Source: Candidatus Leptofilum gracile
GTDB lineage: Bacteria > Chloroflexota > Anaerolineae > Promineifilales > Promineifilaceae
Direction: 5' to 3'
Assembly (NCBI GenBank): GCA_016713825.1
Contig: JADJOJ010000004.1
Location: 1 to 64,000 of the forward strand
DNA length: 64,000 nucleotides
Under the pieces are notes generated by a model. It made no database searches and had not been told where the DNA came from. It saw only the letters and a program-made list of their open reading frames with translations. A program made the position numbers and the translations under genes. Shown in pieces: positions 9,555 through 20,674 of this stretch (the first letter of the stretch is position 1; each line of letters begins with the position of its first letter).

Positions 9555-10704
9555 CGACATTCCTGAAGTTGGCATTGGCATGTTGGGGTATGCCTTTATG
9601 GGGCGGGCGCACAGCAACGCGCTGCGCTCAATTCCTTTTGCCATCGATCCCCCGCCAGCGATTCCAAAGCTGGTGGCGGTATGCGGCCGTGACGAAGCGG
9701 CGCTGAAAGCGATGGCGGCGCGCTATGGCTATGAAAAAACGTACACCAACTGGCGCGACATGCTGGAAGACGACGCGGTGCAGCTGGTGGACAACGGCGG
9801 CCCCAACGACGCCCACGCCGAGCCGTCTATCCTGGCGGCGCAGGCGGGCAAGCATGTCTTTTGCGAAAAACCGCTGGCGCGTACGGCCGAAGAAGCCAAA
9901 GCGATGCTGGACGCGGTGACGAAGGCGGGCGTCAAACATGGCGTGGCCTTCAACTACCGCTTCGTGCCGGCCATTCGCCAGGCCAAGCTGCTGATTGAGA
10001 GCGGGGCGCTGGGGCGCATTTACCATTTCCGGGCGATGTATTTGCAGGAGTGGATTTTGCCGCACTACAACACGCCGCACCTGTGGCGCATGGACAAACA
10101 GCGGGCGGGCACCGGGGCGATTGGCGACCTGGCGGCGCACATTGTGGATTTGGGTCGGTATTTAGTGGGAGAAATGAAGAGCCTCAGTGGGATGACGCGC
10201 ACGTTTATTGAGGAACGGCCGTTGCCCGATGGCAGCGGTATGGCCAAAGTAGACGTCGATGATGCCTTCGTAGCGACCGTTGAGTTTGCCAACGGGGCAA
10301 TTGGCTCACTGGAAGGAACACGGCTGGCGGCCGGGCGCAAAAATTACGAAGTGATTGAGATCAACGGCGAGAAAGGCTCAATCCGCTTTAACCTGGAGCG
10401 GCTGAACGAGCTGGAAGTGTACTGGGTGCACGACGAGCCGAAAGAGACGCAGGGTTTCCACACGGTCAATGTGACCGAAGGACACCACCCCTGGCTGCAC
10501 CATTGGTGGCCGCCGGGACACATCATCGGCTGGGAACACACCTTCATCCACGAGCTGACCCACTTCCTGGACAGCATTGTCAACGATAAGCCGGTGGCTC
10601 CCATTGGGGCGACGTTTGAGGATGGGTATAAAGCGGCCGTTGTCTGTGATGCGATTCTGAATTCGGCAATGAGCAAACGACAGGTCGATTTGATTTATGA
10701 ATGA
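9547..10704 (+). CDS. Gfo/Idh/MocA-family NAD(P)-dependent oxidoreductase
   Basis: A 385-residue sugar or cyclitol dehydrogenase. The N-terminal Rossmann domain has VGIGMLGYAFMGRAHSNALR, then HVFCEKPLARTAEEAKAML, whose EKP is the hallmark of this family with the cofactor- and substrate-contacting Lys. The C-terminal sheet domain contains GDLAAHIVDLGRYLVG, with the catalytic Asp/His. Family members oxidise inositols, glucose-type sugars or apiose with NAD+. The start ATG overlaps the cupin stop by 8 bp. It is the last gene of the catabolic cluster. Substrate not determinable. Confidence 0.88.
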   Translation: MSNDIPEVGIGMLGYAFMGRAHSNALRSIPFAIDPPPAIPKLVAVCGRDEAALKAMAARYGYEKTYTNWRDMLEDDAVQLVDNGGPNDAHAEPSILAAQAGKHVFCEKPLARTAEEAKAMLDAVTKAGVKHGVAFNYRFVPAIRQAKLLIESGALGRIYHFRAMYLQEWILPHYNTPHLWRMDKQRAGTGAIGDLAAHIVDLGRYLVGEMKSLSGMTRTFIEERPLPDGSGMAKVDVDDAFVATVEFANGAIGSLEGTRLAAGRKNYEVIEINGEKGSIRFNLERLNELEVYWVHDEPKETQGFHTVNVTEGHHPWLHHWWPPGHIIGWEHTFIHELTHFLDSIVNDKPVAPIGATFEDGYKAAVVCDAILNSAMSKRQVDLIYE

Positions 10705-10766
10705 TGTACCCTAAAACCAGATAGCCAGCTTGCGGTGCAACTTCACTAAAGCAAACAAGAAACATC

Positions 10767-10775
10767 TGCTATAAT
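10767..10775 (+). promoter_or_regulatory. Extended -10 promoter for comM
   Basis: TGCTATAAT (TATAAT at 10770-10775, preceded by TG and one base) is a perfect extended -10 element about 57 bases upstream of the comM start. No good -35 box is seen at 16-18 bp, which is common for extended -10 promoters. Confidence 0.55.
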
Positions 10776-10831
10776 TTGGGCAACCAGAAGCAAAACGTTT
10801 CATATTTGTTCACCCAAAAGAAGGAAGTGCC

Positions 10832-12367
10832 ATGCTGGCCAAAGTTTTTAGTTGCGCCATTGTCGGGCTGGAAGCCGAAATTGTAGAAGTTGAAGTGGAT
10901 ATCATTCGGGGGCAGCCAGCGTTTAACCTGGTGGGGTTGCCAGATGCGGCCGTTCGCGAAAGCCGAGATCGTGTGCATAGCGCGATTAAAAACAGCGGCT
11001 TCACCTTCCCCGGAGGTAAACGGATCACCGTAAACCTGGCCCCCGCCGATCTGCGCAAAGAAGGCCCGGCCTACGATTTGCCCATTGCCGTGGGCGTGTT
11101 GGCCGCCTCGCAGCAAATTTGGCCAGAAAAGCTGGCGGGGGCGCTTTTCCTGGGCGAGCTGTCGCTGGATGGGACGGCACGGCACACCAAGGGCATCTTG
11201 CCCATGACGGCGTTGGCGCGTGAGCAAGGCTTTAGCCGCGTTTTTGTGCCAGCAGAGGACGCGGCAGAAGCTGCGCTGCTGCCCGATGTGGATGTGTTTG
11301 CTATTCGCAACCTGGGCGAGCTGGTAGCCCATCTTACCGGGCTCAAGCCGCTTAATCCGTACACTGTTGATTTGGAAGTGGAATTTCAACAGGAGCCAAC
11401 CTATGCAGCCGATTTTGAAGACATCATGGGGCAGGAACATGTTAAACGCGCGCTTGAGATTAGTGCAAGTGGCAACCATAACCTGTTGATGTCTGGTCCG
11501 CCTGGGGCTGGTAAAACGTTGTTGGCCAAATCATTGCCCAGCATTTTGCCGCGGATGTCGGTGGATGAGGCGCTGGAGGTGACAAAAATATACAGCGTGG
11601 CCGGGTTGCTGCCGTCCGATACGCCGCTGGTGCGGAATCGGCCGTTTCGTTCGCCGCACCACACCATCAGCTATGCGGGGTTGGTGGGGGGCGGGGCCTG
11701 GCCGCGTCCTGGTGAAATTAGCCTTTCGCATAGGGGGGTACTTTTCCTCGATGAGCTGCCGGAGTTTGGCCAAAATCTTATCGAAGTCCTGCGCCAGCCG
11801 CTGGAGGGGATTCCGCGCGAAGTTTCAATCTCTCGGGCTTCTGGCACGGTTACCTATCCGGCTAACTTTATGCTGGTGGCGGCGCAAAATCCGTGCCCGT
11901 GCGGCTACTTTGGGGATCCGACGCACGCCTGCTCTTGCTCCAATGCAATGATCACGCGCTACCAGAAGCGCATTTCTGGCCCGTTGATGGACCGGATTGA
12001 CCTGCATGTGGAAGTGCCGCGCGTTGCCTATGAAAAGTTAACCAGTCGGCAGCGCGGGGAGTCATCGGCGCAAATTCGGGCGCGGGTTGAGCAGGCGCGG
12101 GTTATCCAGGCTGAGCGGTTTAAGGGGCGTTCTTTGTATGCCAATGCCGATATGGGGCCAAGTGAAGTGCGTGAAATGTGCCAGTTGGACGATACGGGGA
12201 ATCGCCTTATGAAGAGTGCGATGGCGCAGATGAACCTGAGTGCACGGGCGTTTCATCGTGTTTTAAAGGTGGCGCGTACCATTGCCGACTTATCTGAGGA
12301 AGCGACCATTAAGCCTGCGCACCTGGCAGAGGCGTTGCAGTATCGGATACGGCCGTTAAACGAATAA
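10832..12367 (+). CDS. comM: ComM/YifB-family AAA ATPase (Mg-chelatase-like)
   Basis: A full-length 511-residue YifB/ComM protein. The N-terminal ChlI-type domain runs from MLAKVFSCAIVGLEAEIVEV with PAFNLVGLPDAAVRESRDRV. The AAA+ domain has Walker A SGPPGAGKTLLAKSLP (about residues 221-236) and Walker B GVLFLDELPEF. A Cys-rich stretch CPCGYFGDPTHACSCS follows, then the C-terminal Mg-chelatase helical domain. ComM is a hexameric helicase that promotes branch migration of incoming ssDNA during natural transformation, and it is also widespread in non-transformable bacteria. GAAGGAAG precedes the start. It is not in an operon with neighbours. It is worth noting beside the genome-wide ACGGCCGT palindrome, although a link is speculative. 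Confidence 0.93.
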   Translation: MLAKVFSCAIVGLEAEIVEVEVDIIRGQPAFNLVGLPDAAVRESRDRVHSAIKNSGFTFPGGKRITVNLAPADLRKEGPAYDLPIAVGVLAASQQIWPEKLAGALFLGELSLDGTARHTKGILPMTALAREQGFSRVFVPAEDAAEAALLPDVDVFAIRNLGELVAHLTGLKPLNPYTVDLEVEFQQEPTYAADFEDIMGQEHVKRALEISASGNHNLLMSGPPGAGKTLLAKSLPSILPRMSVDEALEVTKIYSVAGLLPSDTPLVRNRPFRSPHHTISYAGLVGGGAWPRPGEISLSHRGVLFLDELPEFGQNLIEVLRQPLEGIPREVSISRASGTVTYPANFMLVAAQNPCPCGYFGDPTHACSCSNAMITRYQKRISGPLMDRIDLHVEVPRVAYEKLTSRQRGESSAQIRARVEQARVIQAERFKGRSLYANADMGPSEVREMCQLDDTGNRLMKSAMAQMNLSARAFHRVLKVARTIADLSEEATIKPAHLAEALQYRIRPLNE

Positions 12368-12751
12368 TCCCCCCCATAACCCAATTCAGAAGTTGGCTGC
12401 CACAAGGGTATCTTTCTTGCTCAGTCCGTTATGTGTGGCTACCATAACGTAATTCACCTCGTAAGTAACAGTTACTAACCTAAGATAAGCTGACGTTGTT
12501 CCGAAACATGTTGTGGCCAAAAGTGAAGCAAAAGAATCCAATTTTTCTAAAACGAAAAAGGCAAAAAAGCTTGCTGTATTTTCTCTTTTGGGGCCTGGCG
12601 GAAACGTTGCTAAATTTAAAATATTGATAGATAGCTATTTTGGCGTTTTCCTATTCAACCTACTGTTAGTTAAATTAACCAACATCATCCTCGTGCGCTA
12701 ACCATTTTTCACATCGCTACCATGGAAAAACGCTGATCAAAGGAACAATTG
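12368..12751. other. AT-rich intergenic region upstream of the NRPS
   Basis: 384 bp without a convincing gene. Base composition is more AT-rich than in the flanking genes, as expected for a promoter and leader region. A GTG-started 62-codon frame (12513-12701) has a Lys-rich start and hydrophobic end but lacks clear ribosome-binding support. I cannot point to a firm promoter. Confidence 0.4.
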
Positions 12752-15700
12752 ATGAAGCAATTCCCATCAATCTGGAATGAGGAAGCAAACATTCAGCCTC
12801 CACGTGTTCAAAGCCAATTCTGGGCAAACCCCACAGAGGAAGTTGCATATTTCCCGCTCTCCTACAATCAGCGGTCTATTTGGCTACATCATGTTTTGAA
12901 TCCACAAACGGTGGCCAACAATGTTGTGCAGGCGATTCATTTTCAAAACGAAATAGATGTTGCCAATTTTGGGGCAGCTTTGCAAATGGTGACAGACCGG
13001 CAGGCGACGTTGCGCACCACTTTCGTTGAGGTGGATGGGGAGCTTGTTCAGAAAGTGCGGGCCAGCCAGCCCGTAGATTTTCAGTATGAAGATGCTTCTA
13101 GCTGGAGCGAACAAACGCTTAATGAGCGGTTGACCCAGGAAGCGTATCGGCCGTTTGATTTGGCGCGCGGGCCATTATTCCGGGCGTTTTTGTTTTCACA
13201 AGGTCCGCAAAACCATATTTTTCTGTTCAATATGCACCACATCATCACCGATATGTGGTCGATTGCTATTTTCTTAAAAGAGCTGTTTCATTATTACAAT
13301 GAGCGCAGCGGCACGGCAAAAAAGAAGCTTCCGCCACTGCGGAAAAGCTATCAGGATTTTGCCCACAAACAACAAGAATTGCTTGATAGTTCAGAAGGGC
13401 TGCGTTTGCAGGCGTTTTGGCAGGAACAACTTTCTGGTGAACTGCCGCTGTTGAATTTGCCAACCGATAAACCTTTGCAGCGATCGTTGACGCACCGGGG
13501 GGCGATCCATCTGTTGGCGCTTGATGCGCCGTTATCGGAGCGTCTGGCCCATTTGGCCGATTCCCACGAAACGTCGTTGTTCGCGCAACTGTTTGCGGCT
13601 TACCAACTTCTTTTGCGCCGTTACAGCGGTCAGGATGACATTTTGGTTGGTTCGCCGCTGGCGAGCCGCACGGCGCAAACGGCGCGGCTCATCGGTTATT
13701 TTGTCAACCCGGTTGTGCTTCGCGTTCAGGAAACAGAAAACCCGCCTTTTAGCCATTTTGTGCGCAAGGTTCACCAGATTATTGAAGCGGCTTTTGCTCA
13801 TGGAGCTTACCCGCTGCAAAAAATAATGGAAGATGTACACGCGGCGCGGGCAACCAGCAATGGGCAGGGTCAGTCGTTGTTTCGGGTGGGGTTTAGCTGG
13901 CAAAAATCGTTGAAGCTGGGCAGTGATTTGATGAGCTCTGGCGCATTGGGCGTAGGGCAGGATGATAAAGAGGTGGAGGGGTTTAAGGGGGGGCCGTATC
14001 CATTGGTGGCGCAGGTGTCGCCGCTGGATTTGATGCTCTCTTTTGGTGAAGTGGATCAGCGCATTGTGGTTCGGTTTGAGTATAGAACGGATCTGTTTGA
14101 GGCGGCGACGATTATGCGACTGGCGGCCCATTTCCGGGCCATATTGGAACAGATGGTGGCTGCCCCAGAAACGCCGATTGCTCATTTTGCTATTTTGTCT
14201 GCTGAAGAGACGGAATTGTTGGCGGATTGGGGGCGTGGTAAGCGTGTGCCGCTGCCTAAGCAGGCGCTGCCTGCGCTTTTTACGGCTCAGGCAGACCAAA
14301 TGCCAGAGGCGGTGGCGCTCCGGTTTGAAGACCAGGAGATGAGTTATGGGGTGTTGAACGGCCGTTCCACCCAATTGGCCCGTTTTCTGCAAAAAGAAGG
14401 GGTTGGCCCAGACACCATTGTGGGTGTGTTGCTGGATAGAACGCCGGAAATGGTTGTGGCGCTTTTGGGCATCATGAAGGCTGGCGCCGCCTACCTGCCT
14501 CTGGACCCCAGCTTTCCCGCTGAGCGGCTGGCTTACATTTTAGATGATGCACGTGTTGGCCATTTGTTGACTTCTGGCCAATACCAGCCCCACCTGCCAG
14601 CGCTGCCCACCCGCCTCATCGACCTGGCTGCGGCGTGGGAAACAGAGATAACCCTTTTTTCAGCTGCGGCTTTAGATACCCCCGTTAGCCAGGATGCACC
14701 GGCGTACGTCATTTACACATCTGGTTCTACGGGCAACCCCAAAGGGGTGCAGGTTACGCAGCGCAATATGGTCAATTTCTTGCAGGCGATGGCTCACACC
14801 CCTGGGCTTTCTGCCAACGATGTTTTGCTCTCGGTGACAACCCTGGCTTTTGACATTTCTGTTTTGGAGATATTCTTGCCGCTGCTGGTGGGGGCTCAGG
14901 TTGTGCTTGTAGGGCGGGAAACGGCCGTAAACCCCCAACTACTCCAATCTGCCCTTACCGTTGCTCAAGCCACCGTGATGCAAGCCACCCCCACCACCTG
15001 GCGCATGCTCCTAGAAAACAACTGGCCCGGTGACCCAAACCTGAAACTCCTCTGCGGCGGCGAAGCAATGCCGCGCGACCTGGCCGAGCAATTGCTGCCC
15101 CGCTGTAAAGAATTGTGGAACATGTACGGCCCCACCGAAACCACAGTCTGGTCAACCATTTACCAGGTTCAATCCGGCACCGGGCCAGTGCCCATTGGCA
15201 AACCGATCGATAACACCGATATTTTCATTCTAGATAAAGCGCAGCAGCAGCTGCCCGTTGGTATCCCCGGTGAACTTTACATCGGTGGAGAAGGTGTGGT
15301 TCGTGGCTATCTTCACCGGCCAGAACTCACCACCCAAAAATTCCTCCAAACGGCCGAATTGCCCCACGCATTACCCGCCCCGGCAGCCACAGAGGATCAG
15401 TCAGCGCCGCGCCTCTACCGCACAGGAGATTTGGTGCGCTGGCTGCCAGATGGCAACCTGGAATTTCTGGGTCGGCTAGACCATCAGGTAAAAGTGCGCG
15501 GCTATCGCATTGAGCTGGGCGAAATTGAAGCAAAACTTAACGAACACCCGGCGGTGCAGGAAACGGCCGTTATCACCCGAGAATTCGCCCCGGCAATCAT
15601 CAATTGATCGCTTACTTCACCACCACATCAGACGATCTCACGTTTGAGCAGCTACAGCACCACCTGAAGCGCGGCCTGCCTGAATATATGATTCCCGTCG

Positions 15701-18700
15701 AATTCATTCGGCTAGACGCCTTCCCCCTAACCCCCAATCGAAAAATCAACCGGCGGGCGTTGCCCCAAATGCTGGGGAATAACCTTTTGCGCGAAACGGC
15801 CGTAACCAAACCCCAAACGGCCGAACAAGAACAGATTGCCGCCATTTGGTGCGAAGTGCTCAGCCGCCAGCAAATAGGCATTCACGACAACTTCTTTGCC
15901 CTGGGTGGCCACTCCCTGTTAGCCACGCAAATCGTATCCCGAATTCGGGATGCTTTTCAGATTGAGCTGCCCATCCACACGCTGTTCGATGCCTCTACAG
16001 TGGCAGAATTGGCCGCCATTGTGGCCGAGCTGCGCATGAACGCCACCGCCGAGCCGCAGCTGCCGCTGGTGCCCCAAGACGCTGTCGCCCATCCACCGCT
16101 GTCGTTCTCGCAAGAACGGATGTGGTTTTTGTATCAGCTAAATCCGCAAAGCACAGCCTACAACATTCCCGGCGCGTTGCGCCTGACCGGGCCATTGGCT
16201 GTCGAGGCGCTGGCCTGGAGCTTAAAGCAGCTCTTCAAGCGTCATGAAAGTTTGCGCACCCGGTTTGTGGTGGTTGATGGCCAACCCGCTACCGTTATCG
16301 AGCCCGATTTTGTGCCAGAGCTGCCAGTGGAAGATTGCCGCTCGCTGCCGCCCGAAGCGCAACAAGCACACGTTATGCGTGCTCTGGAACAGGCTGTGCG
16401 CACCCCCTTCCAATTAGACAAGCTGCCTCTGATTGACATAAAGCTGTTCCAGCTGGCTGACGAAGAGCATATCTTGCTGGTAAACATGCACCACATCATT
16501 TCTGATCAATGGTCGATTGGTGTTTTGAGCCGTGATTTGGCCGCGTTTTACCAGGCACATTTGCAAAATAAACCGGCTGCCCTGCCAGCCATGCCCATTC
16601 AGGTGCAGGACCATGCCATCTGGCAGCGTCGGCTGGCGCAGGGTGGGGGGCTGGATGCTCAGTTTGCCTATTGGGCTAAACAGCTCGCCGATTTGCCGAT
16701 AGTTGAACTGCCCGCCGATCGGCCGCGACCGACGGTGCAAACGTATGAAGGGACGGTGATAACCGCACCATTGCCAACGTCGGTGCGCGAAGGTTTGCAG
16801 CAGTTGGGCCAGCAGGAAAATGCCACCACCTTTATGATGATGCTGGCTGGTTATTATTTGTTGATCAATCGGTACACGGGTGCGGAGGATATTCCCATCG
16901 GCACGCCGATTGCCAACCGGCGCTATGCCCAGACCGAACCGTTGATCAGTACGTTGGTGAATACGTTGGTGCTGCGTACGGCCGTTTCCCCCAACCTCAC
17001 CTTCCGCCAATTCCTGCAGCAGGTCAAAAAGGTCGCCCTGGAAGCATACGCCCACCAGGATGTGCCGTTCGAGCAGTTGGTGGATCGTTTACAGGTCAAG
17101 CGCGACACCAGCCGTTCCCCCCTGTTTCAGCTGTTCTTTAACGTGCAAAATGCCCCGTTTTCCCTGCCCCAATTGCCCGGAATTGAGCAAGAAGTCATCA
17201 TCGTAGACCGGGGGCGGCCCAGTTCGACCTCTCGTTGACTGTAGATATGGAGATGACCCAACAAGCTGCGTTGGAATACAACAGCTCGCTGTTCGATCCG
17301 GCACGCATGGAACGCCTGCTGGGGCATTATTGGACGATGATGGCCGCCGCCCTGGCCGATCCAGACCAGCCAATCGCCGCGCTGCCGCTGCTAACCCAGC
17401 CAGAGATTGACCAACTGCGGCGACTGAATGATACGGCCGTTGCCTACCCCCACACCAGCTGCATTCCCCAACTGTTCGAAGCCCAGGCAGCCCAGCGTGC
17501 GGCGCAAACCGCCTACACCTTTGCCGGCCACAGCGCCACCTACCAGGAGCTCAACCAGCGGGCCAACCGCCTGGCACGCCACCTGCAAACGCTCGGTGTC
17601 GTGCAGGGCGACCTGGTAGGGGTCAAGCTAGAACGCTCGCTGGAGATGATTGTCGCCCTCCTGGCGGTGCACAAAGCGGGCGCTGCCTACATTCCGCTAG
17701 ACCCCGGCTTCCCGGCAGACCGGCTGGCCTTCATGCTAGACGATGCCCAGGCCAGAGCCATCATCACCCAGACGCAGCTGTTTAGCGCCGCCGACGGGCA
17801 TGCCGGATTGCAAATTGCCTACATGGACCAGATTGCCCCGCTGCTGGCCCAGCTAGAGGCGCACAATCTGCCGCCCATCGCCACCGCCGATGATCTGGCC
17901 TACATGATTTACACGTCTGGCTCTACCGGCAAGCCCAAAGGGGTGCAGGTTACCCACCGCAATGCAGTCAACTTCTTGCTGTCTATGGCCCGGCAGCCGG
18001 GGCTAACGCCAGCGGATACGCTGCTCTCTGTCACCACCCTTTCTTTCGACATCTCCGTGCTGGAAATATTTTTGCCGCTGATTGTGGGGGCCAAAGGTGA
18101 ATTGGTGAGTCGGGAAACGGCCGTAACCCCCGAAAAACTACAAGCCGCGCTACAGCAATCTGGGGCCACCCTTATGCAGGCCACGCCCACCACCTGGCGC
18201 ATGCTGCTAGAATCTGGCTGGGCGGGCAGCCCCACCCTAAAAATTCTCTGCGGTGGTGAAGCGATGCCCCGCGACCTGGCCGCGCAGCTGCTGCCCCGCT
18301 GCCAGGAATTGTGGAACATGTACGGCCCTACAGAAACAACGGTCTGGTCCTCTATTTACCGCGTGCGGGATGGGCACAGCGCCATCCCCGTAGGCCAGCC
18401 CATTGCCAACACCACCTTTTACATTCTAGACCAGCAGAAACGGCCGTTGCCCATCGGCGTCCCCGGCGAGCTGTACATCGGCGGCGATGGCGTGGCGCGT
18501 GGTTACTTCAACCGCTCCGAACTCACAGCCGAAAAATTCCTGCACGTCGCCGATTTGGCCCCTTTGGCCGCCATTTTGCCAGAAGAGGCACAAGCGCAGC
18601 CCCTGTACCGCACCGGCGACCTGGCCCGCTTTATGCCCGATGGCAACGTAGATTTCCTGGGACGTCTGGACCATCAGGTAAAGTGCGCGGTTATCGTATT

Positions 18701-20009
18701 GAGCTGGGTGAGATTGAAGCCGTGCTGGCCAAACATCCCGCACTGCGCGAACTGGTGGTCACCACCAAGGAGATCGCCACCGGCGATGTGCGCCTGGTTG
18801 CCTACTTTATTCCCTGGAACGATCCGCCAGAAACGGCCGAACTGCGCCAATTTGTAGGCGACAGCCTGCCAGATTATATGATCCCCGCCGCCTTTGTGGC
18901 GTTAGACGTTTTTCCGCTAACGCCCAACAAAAAATAGATCGGCGTGCCTTACCAGTGCCAGAGATGTTAACGGCCGTTTCCAGCAAAAGCCAAACCACCA
19001 CCACCGACCCACTCGAACTGCAACTCATCCACATCTGGGAACGCGTATTGGGCATCAAGGGAATCGGCCGTCAAGATGATTTCTTCGAGCTAGGCGGCCA
19101 CTCCCTGCTCGCCATTCGTGTCTTTGCCGAAATCGAAAAATCACCGGGCAGCAGTTCCCGCTCCCCATCCTCTTCCGCGCCCCCACCATTGCGCACCTGG
19201 CCGAAGCCCTGCGTGAAGAAGGCTGGCACACCAGTTGGTCCTCCCTGGTACCCATTCAGCCCAATGGCACCAAGCCCACCTTCTTCTACGTTGCGCCCTT
19301 TCTCATCAGCGTGCTCAGCTTTGCCAGGCTGGCACGTTACCTCGGCGAGGATCAGCCGCTCTACGGCTTGCAGCCGCAAGGCATGGATGGCAATCAGCCG
19401 CATCACACCCGCGTAGAGGATATGGCCGCCCACTACATCAAAGAAATGCGCACCCTCCAACCTCACGGACCTTATTACCTGGGCGGGCATTGTGCTGGCA
19501 GCTGGGTAGCCTTTGAAATGGCCCAACAACTGCAAGCCGCAGGTGAAGAAGTTCAACTCCTGGTCCTGGTAGATTCAGAACCGCCAAATATTGCGCCACC
19601 GCAAGTGCCCCGCCTGAAGCATCTAGCCCAGCGAGCCATGTTCTATTGGCAAGACAAGCGCCTCTGGCACGCCATTGCCTGGAAGATACAGTTGATTTAT
19701 CAAAATCTCTTGCTGCTGCGCGTAGGCGGTGATGAAGCACAGCGTGTGGCCACCATCCGCCAGGCGCATGCCCAGGCCCACCGCGATTACCGCTCGGGTC
19801 AGTTTTACGGCGATGTCACCTTTATCCGGAGTAGAGAATCCACCCATCTGCCAGACAAGGCGTGGCATCTCAGGTGGTCGGAGTTGATTTCCGGTGAGCT
19901 TCACACCAAAATTGCCGACTGCACCCATGCCGGTTTGGTGCTGGAACCTGGCGCTGGCGAACTGGCGGCAGCTATCGGCGCAGCCATCGAAGAAGCGCAA
20001 GCCCAATAA
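12752..20009 (+). CDS. Two-module non-ribosomal peptide synthetase, C-A-T-C-A-T-TE (frameshifted)
   Basis: One NRPS of about 2,420 residues, currently split into six frames. Domains: C1 (12.85-14.2 kb, MHHIITD), A1 (14.27-15.6 kb, YTSGSTGNPKG, core NMYGPTETT), T1 (FALGGHSLL, near 15.9 kb), C2 (16.1-17.2 kb, MHHIISD), A2 (17.4-18.9 kb), T2 (ELGGHSLL, near 19.1 kb) and a type-I thioesterase (19.24-20.0 kb). Breaks near 15591, 17215, 18682, 18930 and 19140 each fit one base missing from a homopolymer, and every domain is otherwise complete. Aligning with GrsA, both A domains give the same ten-residue code, D-I-L-T-L-G-M-V-W-K, closest to glycine-type codes (inference). AAAGGA precedes ATG 12752. 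No MbtH, PPTase or exporter gene is adjacent. The TE has Cys at the nucleophile position. Confidence 0.88.
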
Positions 20010-20033
20010 AGAATTGCACAAGACAAATCATCT

Positions 20034-20074
20034 GCATCAGCCGTAGCAAAATACCCTTTTGCCACGGCTGATGC
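20034..20074 (+). terminator. Stem-loop after the NRPS
   Basis: GCATCAGCCGTAGCAAAA pairs with TTTTGCCACGGCTGATGC around a 5-base loop, starting 25 bp after the NRPS stop codon. There is no U-tract directly after it, so it may be a processing or stability hairpin rather than the terminator itself. Confidence 0.6.
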
Positions 20075-20175
20075 GGCGTGGGCGGCCGGCAAAGGAAGAT
20101 GCCCCTTTAACAGGGAACCCTTTGGCCAGAAACATTATTTTGGCGGCAACATTGGGTCAATTGGGCTAAAGAGGA

Positions 20176-20220
20176 GTGGCGCTGCTTAAATCGGGTTTGT
20201 TTAAGCAGCGCCACAATTTT
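20176..20220 (+). terminator. Rho-independent terminator
   Basis: A perfect 14-bp stem (GTGGCGCTGCTTAA at 20176-20189 with its complement at 20201-20214), an 11-base loop, and the tail AATTTT. This is the strongest intrinsic terminator in the window and ends the NRPS transcript. Confidence 0.8.
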
Positions 20221-20440
20221 AGGGGGAAGAAGTAAAATAGGAAGAGTATCTATAAAGTAGTACCGTTTTCTTACGGTATAAATTAAGGTTTTAGTACCAA
20301 TTAAAAATGAGGTAAGTTTGTAACAATAGAGCCTTTTTGGCTGTGGTAGGCGTCTTCCTGCGCTGCCCAGCCGACACGGTTAGGAGCGTATTCCCCTGGG
20401 CTGAAAGGTAGCCGAAGCCAATGTATAGTTCCGCACATTT
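20221..20440. other. Intergenic stretch with possible RNA structure
   Basis: No gene. Between about 20335 and 20430 the plus strand has nested complementary segments (GCCCAG with CTGGGC; GGCT with AGCC) and a conserved-looking end GGTAGCCGAAGCC. It loosely resembles a structured RNA, but I cannot match it to a riboswitch class. Confidence 0.25.
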
Positions 20441-20674
20441 TTAGGAAGGTCTGACTTGTACCTGGTACTCTTGCCAGGCGCTGTTGAACGCTTCGATGAC
20501 GGCAGGGGAGGCATTTTTATCTATCAACCAGGTGGCCCAGATCATATGGCCGTTGGCTTTTTTACGATTGGTTTGTGGCTCGTCGAACTGGCTGATCGTG
20601 TGGGCAAAATCGCCGACAGCATCATTGCGTTCTGTTTGTGTTTTTAGCCATTGGTAGAAGGAAAAGGATTCCAT
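20441..20674 (-). CDS. YozE-like small helical protein
   Basis: A 77-residue frame starting MESFSFYQWLKTQTERNDAV and ending with a stretch ASPAVIEAFNSAWQEYQ. This is the layout of YozE SAM-like small proteins (FYxWL near the start, G-D-x-A after it, and AFxxAWxEY near the end). An upstream in-frame ATG at 20797 would add 41 residues that look unlike the family, so I prefer 20674. Function is unknown for the family. It stands alone, opposite in direction to the NRPS and the TPR gene. Confidence 0.5.
   Translation of the reverse strand: MESFSFYQWLKTQTERNDAVGDFAHTISQFDEPQTNRKKANGHMIWATWLIDKNASPAVIEAFNSAWQEYQVQVRPS

Noticed and set aside
12513..12701. 62-codon GTG-started frame upstream of the NRPS
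   Set aside because: No ribosome site and no recognisable similarity; AT-rich DNA gives such frames easily.
12752..20009. NRPS as a true pseudogene
   Set aside because: All domains keep their catalytic motifs, and every break is a one-base homopolymer loss like those in housekeeping genes.
20335..20430. c-di-AMP or GEMM riboswitch
   Set aside because: Some short words look similar, but the order of helices does not match and no gene follows in the right place.
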